A stretch of DNA of 54,705 bases from Nitrospira sp. (GCA_022842445.1 JALHPO010000014.1:1-54705); one strand, 5' to 3'; positions 8,892 through 17,589 are shown, counted from the stretch's first letter. Notes: generated by a model from the sequence alone, not told the origin. Numbers and translations are program-made.

Positions 8892-9656
8892 ATGGCTGAT
8901 GAGCACAAACATCGGGGGCGGATTTTTCTTCATCGTGGCGACCTCACGCAAGCCCGCGCTGCCTGGGAAGCCGCCGTGGCGGATGACCGGGCCGCACACA
9001 ATCCCCGTGAACTATCCACCTCGCTCGGCAACCTGGGGAACACCTGCGCATTGATGCAGGACTTTGCCGCCGCGGAACACTGTTATCGCGAAGTGCTGGA
9101 CATTCAACGGACGGAAGGCAATCGGCACGCCATCGCCCACACGCTGGCCAATCTCGGCAATCTCCAGATCGGCGCGGACCGTCCGGACAAAGCCCGCCCC
9201 TACTACCTCGAAGCGCTGGATCTCTTGCGCGCGCTCAACGATGACCGCGCGCTCGGCATTCTGTACAACAACCTGGCGCTGCAGGAGGCGCGCAACGGGC
9301 AGTGGGAACAGGCGATCGCCACATTCACGCAGGCCTTGGATTGCCACCGGGTCGTCGGCAACGAAGAAGGCCTGGCCGTGACCTATAGTCAATTAGGGAA
9401 ATGCTACCTCGACCAGGGGGATCTGGTCCGAGCCGAGCGCTGTCTGAACAATGCCTCAGAACATTACATCAAACTCGGCAACGAGCCGGCGGAAGCCGCG
9501 GTGCTTCGATGGCTTGCCACAATCTATGAAACTCGGCGTGACCAGGTTTCGGCAAAACGCTGCCTGGACCGTGTCGTTTCGCTCGACCGGCGCTACACAC
9601 TGCCTGAACTCCAAACGGATTTGGTACGCCTCGCCGGACTGAGCCGCGCCGGTTAG
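8892..9656 (+). CDS. Tetratricopeptide repeat protein
   Basis: The 254-residue protein is built of consecutive TPR motifs, helical pairs that scaffold protein-protein contacts. Repeat-like units include LGNLGNTCALMQDFAAAEHCYREVL-type segments beginning around residues 40, 80, 120 and 160, with the usual small and aromatic residues (LGN, A, Y). The frame is open upstream to 8757, but the ATG at 8892 has GAGGAAAATCCC in front of it and is the likely start; the upstream part is low-complexity and arginine-rich. It has no signal peptide, so it is cytoplasmic. The partner is unknown. Confidence 0.88.
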   Translation: MADEHKHRGRIFLHRGDLTQARAAWEAAVADDRAAHNPRELSTSLGNLGNTCALMQDFAAAEHCYREVLDIQRTEGNRHAIAHTLANLGNLQIGADRPDKARPYYLEALDLLRALNDDRALGILYNNLALQEARNGQWEQAIATFTQALDCHRVVGNEEGLAVTYSQLGKCYLDQGDLVRAERCLNNASEHYIKLGNEPAEAAVLRWLATIYETRRDQVSAKRCLDRVVSLDRRYTLPELQTDLVRLAGLSRAG

Positions 9657-9852
9657 CCTCGCTACTCACGATCTTTCCATCTCCCGGTACATTCCATCCC
9701 CTGTCCAGTATTCTTGTATTTTCCGACAAGCCATGCCTTTCAAATCGCTGGACAGGATTAAAACCTCTGCTACCTTTGAAACGTCACACCTGGACGCCTG
9801 TTGATCAAGTTTCACCGCATACAAGCCGACAGGGTATTGCCCCGGAGACAGC

Positions 9853-10455
9853 ATGGCCTTGCTTGCGCGAACCGTCACGACCCTGACACTCATCACCATC
9901 CTGATGGCGCCCGGCGTCCGGGCCGACGATGTTTCCCCGACAATCACCGTCGGCACACAGGAAGTAGGGCTCACCGCCGGCTATATGTTCTCTCACCGCT
10001 TGACCGAACTGCACACGACTAAACAGCATGGCCCGGCGTTGATGCCGTCGTGGATGATGACTCTGACCGATCCCATCGGCGAGAGCTGGTACCGGGGGCA
10101 AGTCTCGATCGGCGCCGAGATGGTCTATCTCCAGTTTCGCGAACCGATCCTGACCCATGGCGTCGGCTTTACGCCAAGAATCAAGTACACATTCGTCGCC
10201 TTGGGGCGTCTCCGGCCTTATGCGGAATTCACCGGCGGGCCCTTCTGGACCGATCTCGGCGGGAATATCGACGAACAGGCCAATGAGTTCAACTTTGTGC
10301 TCACAGGGGGAGTGGGCGTATCCTGGTTTCTCACGCCGCAACTCGCCGCCAACGCCGGCTACCGCTTCCATCATATCTCCAATGCCGGAACCGCATTCCC
10401 GAATCTTGGACTGAATGCAAGTCTGCCCTTCGGCGGGTTTTCATTCTATTTCTAA
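9853..10455 (+). CDS. PagL-like lipid A 3-O-deacylase / acyloxyacyl hydrolase
   Basis: PagL-type enzymes are eight-stranded outer-membrane barrels that remove an ester-linked acyl chain from lipid A. The 200-residue product has an N-terminal signal peptide ending near ADD (about residue 25) and alternating beta strands. Near the C-terminus is the family signature FHHISNAG...NLGLN, which supplies the His and Ser of the catalytic site. It ends in a phenylalanine (SFYF), as is typical of outer-membrane barrels. The lipoprotein gene at 10469 follows after 13 bases, so the two are likely co-transcribed. The acidic third catalytic residue is not assigned. Confidence 0.82.
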   Translation: MALLARTVTTLTLITILMAPGVRADDVSPTITVGTQEVGLTAGYMFSHRLTELHTTKQHGPALMPSWMMTLTDPIGESWYRGQVSIGAEMVYLQFREPILTHGVGFTPRIKYTFVALGRLRPYAEFTGGPFWTDLGGNIDEQANEFNFVLTGGVGVSWFLTPQLAANAGYRFHHISNAGTAFPNLGLNASLPFGGFSFYF

Positions 10456-10468
10456 GGAGACGACGATC

Positions 10469-11218
10469 ATGACGATATATGCCCGTTGGTCGGTCCTGGG
10501 TCTCGTGGGATTCGTGCTGTGCGGCATGACCGCATGCACTCGATGGGTCGAGGTGAAACCTTCCTCATCAGGTCCACACGAAACCATCTCCCATGCGCTC
10601 TCCAGCGATGAACGGGTCCCGTTGGTGATAGACACCTTCCGCTTGTCGCAGAATGGCACGCCTCAAAATCCTTCGTCCGAAGCCGAGCGCCGGGTCTTGA
10701 ACGCGGTTCAGGAAACGCGCCTCTTTTCCACGCTCGTTCCTCTCGGAGGAGCCTCCGCTTTGTCCGACGGCAAGGCGGTCACTGCCCGGGTCACCTTCGA
10801 CGAAACGATCGACACGCATTCAGGGCACACGGCCTTGAAGGGCATCGTCATCGGCGCCTCCATGTTCCTCCTCTCGCCGCTCATCGAGCTGGACTACGAC
10901 TATACCGCGCAGGCGCATCTGGAACTTGAGCGCTGGGACGGGCACGTGACGCACTATGAAGCACGATCATCCGGGACAGCCCATTACAATCTGTTCGGCG
11001 CCAGTCCCGTCGTGATCAATGAACTGAAGGGACAAGTGATCGAAACCTGCCTGAACTCATTGATGAATCAATTGGTGCAAGACACTCCTTTGTATATGGC
11101 GAGCAAGACGCCCTTGCCAGCCTCGACGATCCACACTGTCACCGTGAAGGCACGGCGGCCTGCAACCCTCCAGGGAACTCCTCCTGCTATTCCAGTCTCG
11201 GATCATTCAGCTCCCTAA
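10469..11218 (+). CDS. Putative lipoprotein, function unknown
   Basis: The 249-residue product begins with a hydrophobic signal segment (about residues 7-21) followed by a Cys in GMTAC, consistent with a lipoprotein signal although the lipobox is not classic. The mature part has no motif I recognise. The short segment TALKGIVIGASMFLL is hydrophobic and may contact the membrane. The frame is open from 10415, inside the previous gene, but AAGGAGACGACGATC in front of the ATG at 10469 decides the start. It directly follows the PagL-like gene, suggesting a joint envelope function, possibly lipid or outer-membrane maintenance (inference). Confidence 0.7.
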   Translation: MTIYARWSVLGLVGFVLCGMTACTRWVEVKPSSSGPHETISHALSSDERVPLVIDTFRLSQNGTPQNPSSEAERRVLNAVQETRLFSTLVPLGGASALSDGKAVTARVTFDETIDTHSGHTALKGIVIGASMFLLSPLIELDYDYTAQAHLELERWDGHVTHYEARSSGTAHYNLFGASPVVINELKGQVIETCLNSLMNQLVQDTPLYMASKTPLPASTIHTVTVKARRPATLQGTPPAIPVSDHSAP

Positions 11219-11302
11219 GCCGTATGCGATTCACGAAGACTGCTACTGCAACCGCCCGCACGCTTCGTTGCTTGTAGCGCGTGAAGCGTCATTCCGTGGC
11301 AA

Positions 11303-11506
11303 GAAAGAGCCTATGGCTTATAGCAAGAAAAGGCTCGGAGCTTATGGCTGATAGCCTGTGGCACGGGACAGAACCGTGGATCGCCGCTGGCGCGACTCCC
11401 CTCCGATCTCGTGCGACAGGCCACACGCTATCAACTCTTTTCTCCTTCGATCACCTGCTATACGCCATCAGCTAGACGCGCTTCTTCTTAACAAGATACG
11501 CTTCAC
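11303..11506 (-). repeat. Dispersed intergenic repeat, copy B (inverted relative to copy A)
   Basis: This is the reverse-complement partner of 1592-1798, occupying most of the 368-base gap between the lipoprotein gene and the small TPR gene. Both copies contain CACGGTTCTGT and GAGAAAAGAGTTGATAGCGT. A weaker, partial relative may be present at about 44870-44945. No gene is seen inside. Confidence 0.8.
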
Positions 11507-11586
11507 CGGGACGTCACCCGGACATCTGGCCGATCCAACTCTTTCAATGGTATAGTGGCGCATCGATACAAACGGAGACGCACGTC

Positions 11587-11904
11587 ATGGACATTGCTGC
11601 ATTTCGCCTCATGGTCGCCAAACACCCACGAGGATTTCTCGGCCGGTATGGCCTCGGCAACAAGATTCTCCAGGAAGGCGGCAGTGTTGAGGAAGCCGTC
11701 GAACATCTCACCGTCGCCACACAATTGGACCCGACCCATGTCGCATCCCATCTGGCTCTGGGCCGTGCGTTGATTGGATTAGGCAAGACAGCCGACGCGA
11801 AACCCATTCTCGCCGCCGGCATTGCGGCCGCACTCTCGGGACGATCCAATGGCGGCAAGGACCTGGTACCTGAGATGCAGCAGTTGTTGCTCACCCTTGG
11901 ATGA
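11587..11904 (+). CDS. Short tetratricopeptide-type protein
   Basis: The 105-residue soluble protein looks like two to three TPR units. HPRGFLGRYGLGNKILQEGG is followed by a segment with VEEAVEHL and DPTHVASH and then by LGRALIGLGKTADAKPIL, with regular GLG, A and L spacing. No enzyme motif is present. GGAGACGCACGTC precedes the ATG. The 66-residue gene at 11933 follows after 28 bases with its own ribosome binding site, so the two may be one transcription unit. Function beyond protein binding is unknown. Confidence 0.72.
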   Translation: MDIAAFRLMVAKHPRGFLGRYGLGNKILQEGGSVEEAVEHLTVATQLDPTHVASHLALGRALIGLGKTADAKPILAAGIAAALSGRSNGGKDLVPEMQQLLLTLG

Positions 11905-11932
11905 GTACCCCTGTACAAGAGAGGAGTCGCCT

Positions 11933-12133
11933 GTGAATCTCGACGATGCCAGAAAACGGATTGAAACAGCCGTCACACAATATGGACAGCACGCCGCCCC
12001 GGCCATTGACCTCGTGATGGCTGAAGTGCGCTCCGATATGGGAACCGGCGCATTCAACGAATTGGTCGAAGAATTCGATCTTGAATTGTTGTACAACATC
12101 GCCCCGATGGAATCGGACCATTCCTCCAGTTGA
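11933..12133 (+). CDS. Small acidic helical protein, function unknown
   Basis: This 66-residue protein is not recognised. It starts with GTG, chosen because GAGAGGAG lies seven bases upstream; the open frame extends further up but overlaps the preceding gene. The product is helical, acidic toward the C-terminus (FNELVEEFDLELL) and has no signal or membrane segment. It lies 28 bases downstream of the small TPR gene on the same strand. Confidence 0.6.
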   Translation: MNLDDARKRIETAVTQYGQHAAPAIDLVMAEVRSDMGTGAFNELVEEFDLELLYNIAPMESDHSSS

Positions 12134-12204
12134 GCTGAGTGAAAACACATATTAGTAGGATAGCAGTGCGCTTCTGCATGCTTCTCCATCCCAATCAGCT
12201 CGCG

Positions 12205-12237
12205 CTTCACGTTTCACGTCTCACGTTTCACGTCTTC
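12205..12237. repeat. Short tandem word repeat
   Basis: The word TTCACGT/CTCACGT is repeated about four times in a row directly before the glycosyltransferase start. It belongs to the same style of low-complexity intergenic words seen at 757-880 and 6290-6362. Confidence 0.6.
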
Positions 12238-12242
12238 TAAAC

Positions 12243-13322
12243 ATGCCGCTCCTCTGGGCTGCGATCTCAGCACACGGATTCGGTCACGCTGCGCAAGTGG
12301 TGCCTGTGCTTAATGCCCTGGGCCGGCTCGTTCCCAATCTCCGCGTGCTTCTGCGAACAATGGTCCCTGCCTCGTTCTTCGAACACCGCCTGACGGTTCC
12401 TTGGGAGTTGAGCGCGGTCCAACAGGATATCGGTTGCATTCAGAACGGCCCGCTGACAATCGATGTGGATGCCACCTGGCGCGAACACAACCGGTTTCAT
12501 CTCACCTGGAACGACCGGATGCGCGCAGAGGTCGAGGCGATGCGCGCCGTCCATCCGGACATGATCCTGGCTGACACGCCGTACCTGGCCGTAGCAGCCG
12601 GCGCGCAGGCCGCTTGTCCCACCGTCGCCCTTGTCAGTTTCACCTGGGATCTGGTTCTGGCAGAATATCCGGCACCGCCTGACATCGCCGGATGGACACT
12701 GCTCCAATCAATTCGACAGGCCTATGCCAAGGCTGATCTCGCGCTCCGGATCACGCCTGCTCCGAAGATGGAACTCTTTACGTCTCTCATCGACATCGGA
12801 CCTATCGCCGAGCCGGTAGCCTCAGCCCGAGAACAGCTTGCTGCGCTGTTGCACCTTGCTCCGGGGGAACGGACCGTGCTCGTGGGATTCGGCGGGATAC
12901 CTCAGGCGTCACTTCCTTTTTCGCAACTTGAACCGCTGACCGGCTATCGCTTCCTCTTCGACGGACCCATTCCTTCGGACAGCACTCGAGTCATCTCTAC
13001 TCGGTCTCTCCCGCTCTCATTTAAGACGCTGCTGGCATCCGTCGATACCATTCTGACCAAACCGGGGTATGGCACCCTCGTTGAAGCCGTCGCACTTGGC
13101 ATACCGCTCGTCTATGTCCGTCGATACAACTTTGTCGATGAACAGCCGCTTGTAGACTATCTCCATCGCCATGGGCGCGGAGTGGAACTGACCAAAGAGG
13201 ATTTTGTCAGCGGACGATGGGCACCTGCAATCCGATCGGCATTCGATCTTCCAATACCGGCAACGCCGGCAGCCGCAACAGGAGCAGAAGAAGCGGCTTC
13301 CCACTTAGCACGGTTTTTCTGA
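12243..13322 (+). CDS. GT-B fold glycosyltransferase-like protein
   Basis: The 359-residue protein resembles MurG/UGT-type GT-B glycosyltransferases, which move a sugar from a nucleotide sugar to an acceptor. The N-terminal half starts with the glycine-rich acceptor-side loop HGFGHAAQVVPVLNAL. The C-terminal half carries the donor-binding KPGYGTLVEAVALGIPLVYV segment (about residues 275-295) followed by DEQPL. No signal peptide or membrane span is present, so it acts in the cytoplasm or at the membrane surface. Donor and acceptor cannot be read from the sequence. The closest general resemblance is to stand-alone GT-B proteins of unknown substrate. Confidence 0.78.
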   Translation: MPLLWAAISAHGFGHAAQVVPVLNALGRLVPNLRVLLRTMVPASFFEHRLTVPWELSAVQQDIGCIQNGPLTIDVDATWREHNRFHLTWNDRMRAEVEAMRAVHPDMILADTPYLAVAAGAQAACPTVALVSFTWDLVLAEYPAPPDIAGWTLLQSIRQAYAKADLALRITPAPKMELFTSLIDIGPIAEPVASAREQLAALLHLAPGERTVLVGFGGIPQASLPFSQLEPLTGYRFLFDGPIPSDSTRVISTRSLPLSFKTLLASVDTILTKPGYGTLVEAVALGIPLVYVRRYNFVDEQPLVDYLHRHGRGVELTKEDFVSGRWAPAIRSAFDLPIPATPAAATGAEEAASHLARFF

Positions 13323-13439
13323 CACTCAGCTACCGAACGTCCATTCGTATTTCACATATCCTTTTGCCCGATCCATCCGGTAGGTATATAGTTCTTGTCG
13401 TTGACAAACTCTGATGTTCGCGTCGAACAGACCACAGCT

Positions 13440-14054
13440 ATGGATAGTCCATTACAACAGGCACAGCTCGCGGCATCGACCATTGACCCCAAACTGATGG
13501 CCCGCGTGGCGAAGGGGGACCACCAGGCCTTTAGCCAGCTCTACGACCAATCCAGCACACTGCTATACAGCTTGGCCTTACGGATTCTGGGCAGCCGTGA
13601 GGACGCCGCAGAACTTCTGCAAGAGGTCTATCTCGAAATCTGGAGAAAGGTCGTGCGCTACGACGTCGGGCGAGGCACGCCGATCGCGTGGCTCATCACC
13701 CTGACACACAGTCGTGCCATAGACCGATTGCGCATGCCTGGCGCTCGTCCCCGTCACCAAGCCGGTGAACTACACACAAGCTCGTTGGCACCGACCGGCG
13801 CAGACCGCAGTTCCAGCCCATTTGAATCGCACGCCGATCAAGAACTCAAAAGCCTGGTCAGCGGGGCATGGGCCGACTTGCCGCGACCTCAGCAGCAGGC
13901 CATCGAACTGGCCTACTATGAGGGATTGTCCAGGGCGGAAATCGCAGCCCGGCTCAATGAGCCGCTGGATGCCGTGAAGACGCGCATCAAACTGGGCATG
14001 TCTAAGTTACGCGAAGCATTGCGCTGCCATTGGGACCGGGCCGGTTCGTTATGA
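13440..14054 (+). CDS. ECF-type sigma-70 factor (SigK-like)
   Basis: This is an extracytoplasmic-function sigma factor that would direct RNA polymerase to a small stress regulon. Region 2 is visible as FSQLYDQSSTLLYSLALR through LLQEVYLEIW, and region 4 as PRPQQQAIELAYYEGLSRAE followed by AARLNEPLDAVKTRIKLG. The 204-residue length fits. The ATG at 13440 is taken as the start; a TTG at 13395 is an alternative. Its stop overlaps the start of the anti-sigma gene in ATGA, so they are translationally coupled. The pair resembles the SigK/RskA arrangement. Confidence 0.92.
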   Translation: MDSPLQQAQLAASTIDPKLMARVAKGDHQAFSQLYDQSSTLLYSLALRILGSREDAAELLQEVYLEIWRKVVRYDVGRGTPIAWLITLTHSRAIDRLRMPGARPRHQAGELHTSSLAPTGADRSSSPFESHADQELKSLVSGAWADLPRPQQQAIELAYYEGLSRAEIAARLNEPLDAVKTRIKLGMSKLREALRCHWDRAGSL

Positions 14055-15043
14055 CACACGAAGAATTGGAAGATGCAGTCCCCTTGTATGCCGTTGGAGC
14101 CTTGGAACGGACCGAACGGCAAGTGCTTGAGGCGCATTTGCTCTCCGGATGTCTCGCCTGCCACGCCTCCCTGAAGGAACATCAGTCGGTGGCCGTTCTT
14201 CTCCCGTTCAGTCTCACCCTCACACAGCCACCCCGCGCCATCAAGGCCAAGATTATGGCGGCACGAACACCGGCCGCTGCTGCAGAATCTGTCACTCAAC
14301 CACCGAACAAGCCCAGCCTCGAGCCAGGCGAATGGATGAATCATCTCTTTCCACCGGATGAGCCGTCTCCAGCCTCGTTGTTTGCCTGGGTGACAGGAGT
14401 TGTCCTCCTCGCCCTCCTCGCCGGCGGCGGCTACTTCGCATGGGATTCCTATACTCGAATCGCCGAGGACACGACAAAACTGGCTCAATTGCAAACTGAG
14501 TTAGACAGAACCAGATCCACCCTTGCTGAGCGCGAGCGATCTCTTACCGCGTCGCGGGAGGACATCCAACGCCGAACGTCTGACGTGGCAGCCCTGAAAG
14601 ACCAGCTGATCCAGCGTGAGGCTGAATTGGACGATGCTCAGGCACAACTCGCCCTGCGAGGCGGGCCGCCGCTGCGGGCGCCGCAGGATGAACTGGGTCT
14701 CTTGCTGCGCACTCCGGACGTGAAAGCGATCCCCATGGCCGGCACAACGATGGCGAAGCCGGTAGCGGGCATGCTCCTGTTTGATGCCCGAACGAAGAAA
14801 GCATGGCTCTATGCGGTCAATCTCCCCGCCTGCCCGGATGGGGCGACCTACCAGGTGTGGGCCATATACGAAAAACCTGTGAGCGTCGGCCTGTTCTGTG
14901 TGAACAACGGAGACACCTCCCACTTGTTCGTCACACCCCTGCCCAACTTCAAAAGTGCCAAGCAATTTGTCGTCAGCCTGGAACCGGTCGGCGGACGTTC
15001 CGAACTCTCAGGCCCGGTCTATCTCTCCAGTCAATTGCCCTAG
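14051..15043 (+). CDS. Anti-sigma factor, RskA type
   Basis: The 330-residue protein should hold the upstream sigma factor at the membrane until a signal triggers its release. The N-terminal cytoplasmic part has a zinc-finger-like anti-sigma motif (EAHLLSGCLACH, about residues 31-42). A single membrane span follows at about residues 112-134, then a coiled-coil-like charged stretch of about 60 residues and a C-terminal RskA domain (MLLFDARTKKAWLYAV, TYQVWAIYEKPVSVGLF). The gene overlaps the sigma gene by four bases. RskA-type regulation by membrane proteolysis is known for the family; here it is inferred. Confidence 0.9.
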   Translation: MTHEELEDAVPLYAVGALERTERQVLEAHLLSGCLACHASLKEHQSVAVLLPFSLTLTQPPRAIKAKIMAARTPAAAAESVTQPPNKPSLEPGEWMNHLFPPDEPSPASLFAWVTGVVLLALLAGGGYFAWDSYTRIAEDTTKLAQLQTELDRTRSTLAERERSLTASREDIQRRTSDVAALKDQLIQREAELDDAQAQLALRGGPPLRAPQDELGLLLRTPDVKAIPMAGTTMAKPVAGMLLFDARTKKAWLYAVNLPACPDGATYQVWAIYEKPVSVGLFCVNNGDTSHLFVTPLPNFKSAKQFVVSLEPVGGRSELSGPVYLSSQLP

Positions 15044-15061
15044 AACCCTGTCGCTCGTATC

Positions 15062-15103
15062 CCGTCCTTCGACTCTGCTCAGGACCGTGAGCCTGTCGAA
15101 CGG
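15062..15103. repeat. REP-like palindrome
   Basis: An interrupted inverted repeat begins CCGT and pairs TTCGAC (15068-15073) with GTCGAA (15095-15100) and GCTCA (15077-15081) with TGAGC (15088-15092). It lies between the anti-sigma gene and tadA. It could end transcription or be a dispersed REP-type element; there is no T-run. Confidence 0.6.
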
Positions 15104-15315
15104 TGCAGTGTGAAGCCCGCTTCGCCGACGGTGCGAGGCGAGCGCAGGACGGAAAAAGCGTTTCCGTAACTCGTATCTCGCAAACCATGATACAGGCACG
15201 CGTTTGCGCACTGCGCCCGCCTCCGCGCGGAATGAAGGAAGTAGAACTGTTCGAGCCTGGCTCGTCTATGTTAGCATCCCCGGCCTAGACTGTGACTCCA
15301 CACCACCCGGACAAG

Positions 15316-15822
15316 ATGCAGCAGCCAGGGGATCACGACCTCCTATTTATGCAGATGGCCCTTCAGCAGGCGGCGCTGGCGCCCGCAGTCGGCGAAGTGC
15401 CGATCGCCGCAGTCCTCGTGCACGACGGTCATGTCCTGGCCTCTGCGCACAACGACCGGGAAACCTCACAAGACCCGACGGCCCATGCGGAGATGATTGT
15501 CATCCGGAAAGCGGCAGAACAGCTGCGAACCTGGCGTCTGACTGAAACCACGCTCTACGTGACCTTGGAGCCCTGTGCCATGTGTGCCGGCGCCATCGTA
15601 CAATCCCGCATCGCGCGGCTCGTCTTCGGCGCCTGGGACCCCAAGGCCGGCGCCTGCGGGTCGATCTTCGACATTCCCGCCGAGCGCCGGCTGAACCATC
15701 GGGTTGAAGTGCTGGGCGGACTCCTTGAACAGGAGAGTCAGGCACTCCTCCAGGAGTTTTTCCAGCAACTCAGACGTGAAACACCGCCTACGGAAACGAG
15801 CCGCAGCAAACCCATCCATTAA
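15316..15822 (+). CDS. tadA: tRNA(adenine34) deaminase TadA
   Basis: TadA deaminates the wobble adenosine of tRNA-Arg(ACG) to inosine; that tRNA is encoded at 888-963. The zinc site is complete: His57-Ala-Glu59 in the HAEM motif and Cys87/Cys90 in EPCAMC. The C-terminal GSIFDIP and NHRVEV segments match the family, and the length of 168 residues is normal. The ATG at 15316 fits the family N-terminus; a GTG at 15292 is an alternative and neither has a strong ribosome binding site. Bases 15558-15698 recur almost identically (140 of 141) at 20974-21114 in a broken second copy. Confidence 0.95.
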   Translation: MQQPGDHDLLFMQMALQQAALAPAVGEVPIAAVLVHDGHVLASAHNDRETSQDPTAHAEMIVIRKAAEQLRTWRLTETTLYVTLEPCAMCAGAIVQSRIARLVFGAWDPKAGACGSIFDIPAERRLNHRVEVLGGLLEQESQALLQEFFQQLRRETPPTETSRSKPIH

Positions 15823-15907
15823 CCCACGGCACGGGCACGGGTTCGGAATGTCGCGGTGGCCACTGTCACCGCTGATCTCAGTGCCTTGGTCCCCCGGGAA
15901 ATCACTG

Positions 15908-15939
15908 AAGGGCTTGGCCTGAAACCCGGCCAAGCCCTT
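15908..15939. terminator. Hairpin between convergent tadA and a small gene
   Basis: AAGGGCTTGGCC (15908-15919) pairs perfectly with GGCCAAGCCCTT (15928-15939) around an eight-base loop. It lies between the ends of tadA (plus strand) and the 27-residue gene (minus strand) and can serve both as terminator. Confidence 0.75.
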
Positions 15940-15967
15940 GAGCTAACCGGATATTGAAATATAGTCG

Positions 15968-16051
15968 TCACACAATTCGCATCGCGACCATGAAAGGCGC
16001 CACGATGAGCCATGTCGCGATAAGCGCTAGAACCCAGCGCAAATAGTTCAT
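15968..16051 (-). CDS. 27-residue single-span membrane peptide
   Basis: This very short gene has AAAGGAGGTGGCTAACC immediately before its ATG, an unusually strong ribosome binding site, and a TGA stop at 15968. The product is almost entirely one hydrophobic helix (it begins MNYLRWVLALIATWL and ends with MRIV), so it should insert in the membrane. The role is unknown; peptides of this size often are small subunits of membrane complexes or stress peptides. A strong hairpin follows its stop. The 227-residue exported-protein gene lies upstream on the same strand. Confidence 0.6.
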   Translation of the reverse strand: MNYLRWVLALIATWLIVAPFMVAMRIV

Positions 16052-16140
16052 GGTTAGCCACCTCCTTTCACAGCCTTACAGCTACGATGTCCAACCGTTC
16101 ATCATCTTCGGTCGTGTCCGGCCGACTACATCGATGCCGT

Positions 16141-16824
16141 CTATCCACCTGCATGACCGTCACGCATACTCTCTGAACGAGACATCGCCGCTTGCCTGTT
16201 TTGAATCACAGGATCAGATGTTGGAACGGGAATGCTCAGTTCCCGCTGCCGACGGCGATGCTCTTGATCCTCCTCGAAAGCTTGTTGAAGATTACGGTCT
16301 GTAATCGTCAAGATCAGCTCACGTCTGTCGTCAAAAATCTTGCGGGACTCCGTCAAACTGGCCATCGTGGCATGATCCTTCCAGACCGTTTTCTTCACCA
16401 GGACGACATCAGGCCCCGAATCATATTCTCGCAGATTCTCTGCAATGGGCTTCCCATAGGACTCTCGTAATCTTTCGAGCAGTCGTTGGTACCCCCCGGG
16501 CACTTCGCTAGGGTTGTAATGGATGACCAGCTCTCGGAGCTGATCATCGGAAAAGCGATATTCGACACGCTGAAGGGAGCGGTCTTTTGATGGAACCACC
16601 ACCGTACGTTGTGTCTGATCGCGCCTTGCGAGTGAAACACGCTTTGCTTCAGGGACGACCGCTGCGAAGTCAGACAGGGGCATCCCCAGACTGGCGCCTT
16701 GAAATGCGCGTGGCAACGCGGCTTCCCTTGCCACATCCTGGGCGGCAATTCCAGGGACAGCCAAGGTTCCCAATAACAGGCCGACCATAAAGATGATACG
16801 CAGGACACCGGATTTGTTTTGCAT
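16141..16824 (-). CDS. Exported protein of unknown function
   Basis: The 227-residue product has a clear signal peptide (MQNKSGVLRIIFMVGLLLG through a cleavage-type GIAAQ near residue 29). The mature part is charged and soluble, with a beta-rich middle (RVEYRFSDDQLRELVIHY) and a long basic/acidic C-terminal helix, so a periplasmic location is expected. AAAGGAGGAATTGCC in front of the ATG at 16824 fixes the start although the frame is open further upstream. I do not recognise the family. It is followed on the same strand by the 27-residue membrane peptide after an 89-base gap, and the two could be co-expressed. Confidence 0.7.
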   Translation of the reverse strand: MQNKSGVLRIIFMVGLLLGTLAVPGIAAQDVAREAALPRAFQGASLGMPLSDFAAVVPEAKRVSLARRDQTQRTVVVPSKDRSLQRVEYRFSDDQLRELVIHYNPSEVPGGYQRLLERLRESYGKPIAENLREYDSGPDVVLVKKTVWKDHATMASLTESRKIFDDRRELILTITDRNLQQAFEEDQEHRRRQRELSIPVPTSDPVIQNRQAAMSRSESMRDGHAGG

Positions 16825-17589
16825 GGCAATTCCTCCTTTCCTTACGATGCGGCTTGCAACAGAGACATTCCGTGTGGAAGTCCCCTCCCATTCATCGTGA
16901 TCATCGCATGCATGGCCACGAGGAACGGCCAAACCGCTCCAAGACTTTTGCTTTCTACTTTCTCCAAACCTCATCATCGTTTCCTCTCTGATTCATGACC
17001 TCAGCAACACCAAAACACCGGCAATCGGCCTTTCTAAGTCATAGCAATCCCCTCCCTGTGAGTGCTGGAAGATTGTTATGAAAACTGAGCCGGAGGTGGA
17101 GGACTGCGTGAAGGGCCGGGTCATACACCGCCATGACAGCTGGCTAGACAGTGAGCCCTTCACCAACGTCCATCCAGTCCAGCCTGTCTACTGCGCGTAG
17201 ATGAGTAACCCAAGAATTTGATGAGTCAAGGGGGGGGAAGCGCGGGAGAGAGCACAGGTGTCAAACCGTTGAAGAGGACCCCGGAGAATCCCCGCCAGTT
17301 CCCACCTTGATTTTCTTCTCCCTGTTGTTACCCTGCGTCGTATCACGGCATGGCACGAGATAAATCGATGGCAGCCGGCATCGGAGGATGTCTTCACAGC
17401 TTCACAAGAAGGGGCAAGACAGCGGCCATGGATTGGCTCCTCTCAAATCGACAATCCGCAGAAGGACGAAAGGCGACTGCTTGGTGCGGGCTTTATCCTG
17501 AACCAACACTTCGGCAGACGGTCGAAGGCTATGAGTTCCGGCATCCTGCGGTACTACGTAATGTTCCGCCCCCTACCATCACCTTTCCC
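16825..17589. other. Gene-poor stretch
   Basis: No confident gene is seen here. The stretch contains the start region of the minus-strand exported-protein gene, the first long hairpin (17108-17163) and an ORF of 40 codons from 17078 that I rejected. A longer plus-strand frame from 17350 to 17709 has no ribosome binding site and ends inside the dispersed repeat at 17590-17713. Confidence 0.4.
17108..17163. repeat. Long hairpin element, copy 1
   Basis: GTGAAGGGC (17108-17116) pairs with GCCCTTCAC (17155-17163). Inside are a GTCAT/ATGAC stem and the segment TGACAGCTGGCTAG. The outer stem, the inner TGACAGCTGGCTAG and the flank CCATCCAGTCC are shared with 17872-17928, about 770 bases away. Confidence 0.65.

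Noticed and set aside
17078..17200. 40-codon plus-strand ORF through hairpin copy 1
   Set aside because: The second hairpin copy (17872-17928) interrupts the same frame with a stop, so the conserved feature is the nucleic acid, not a peptide.
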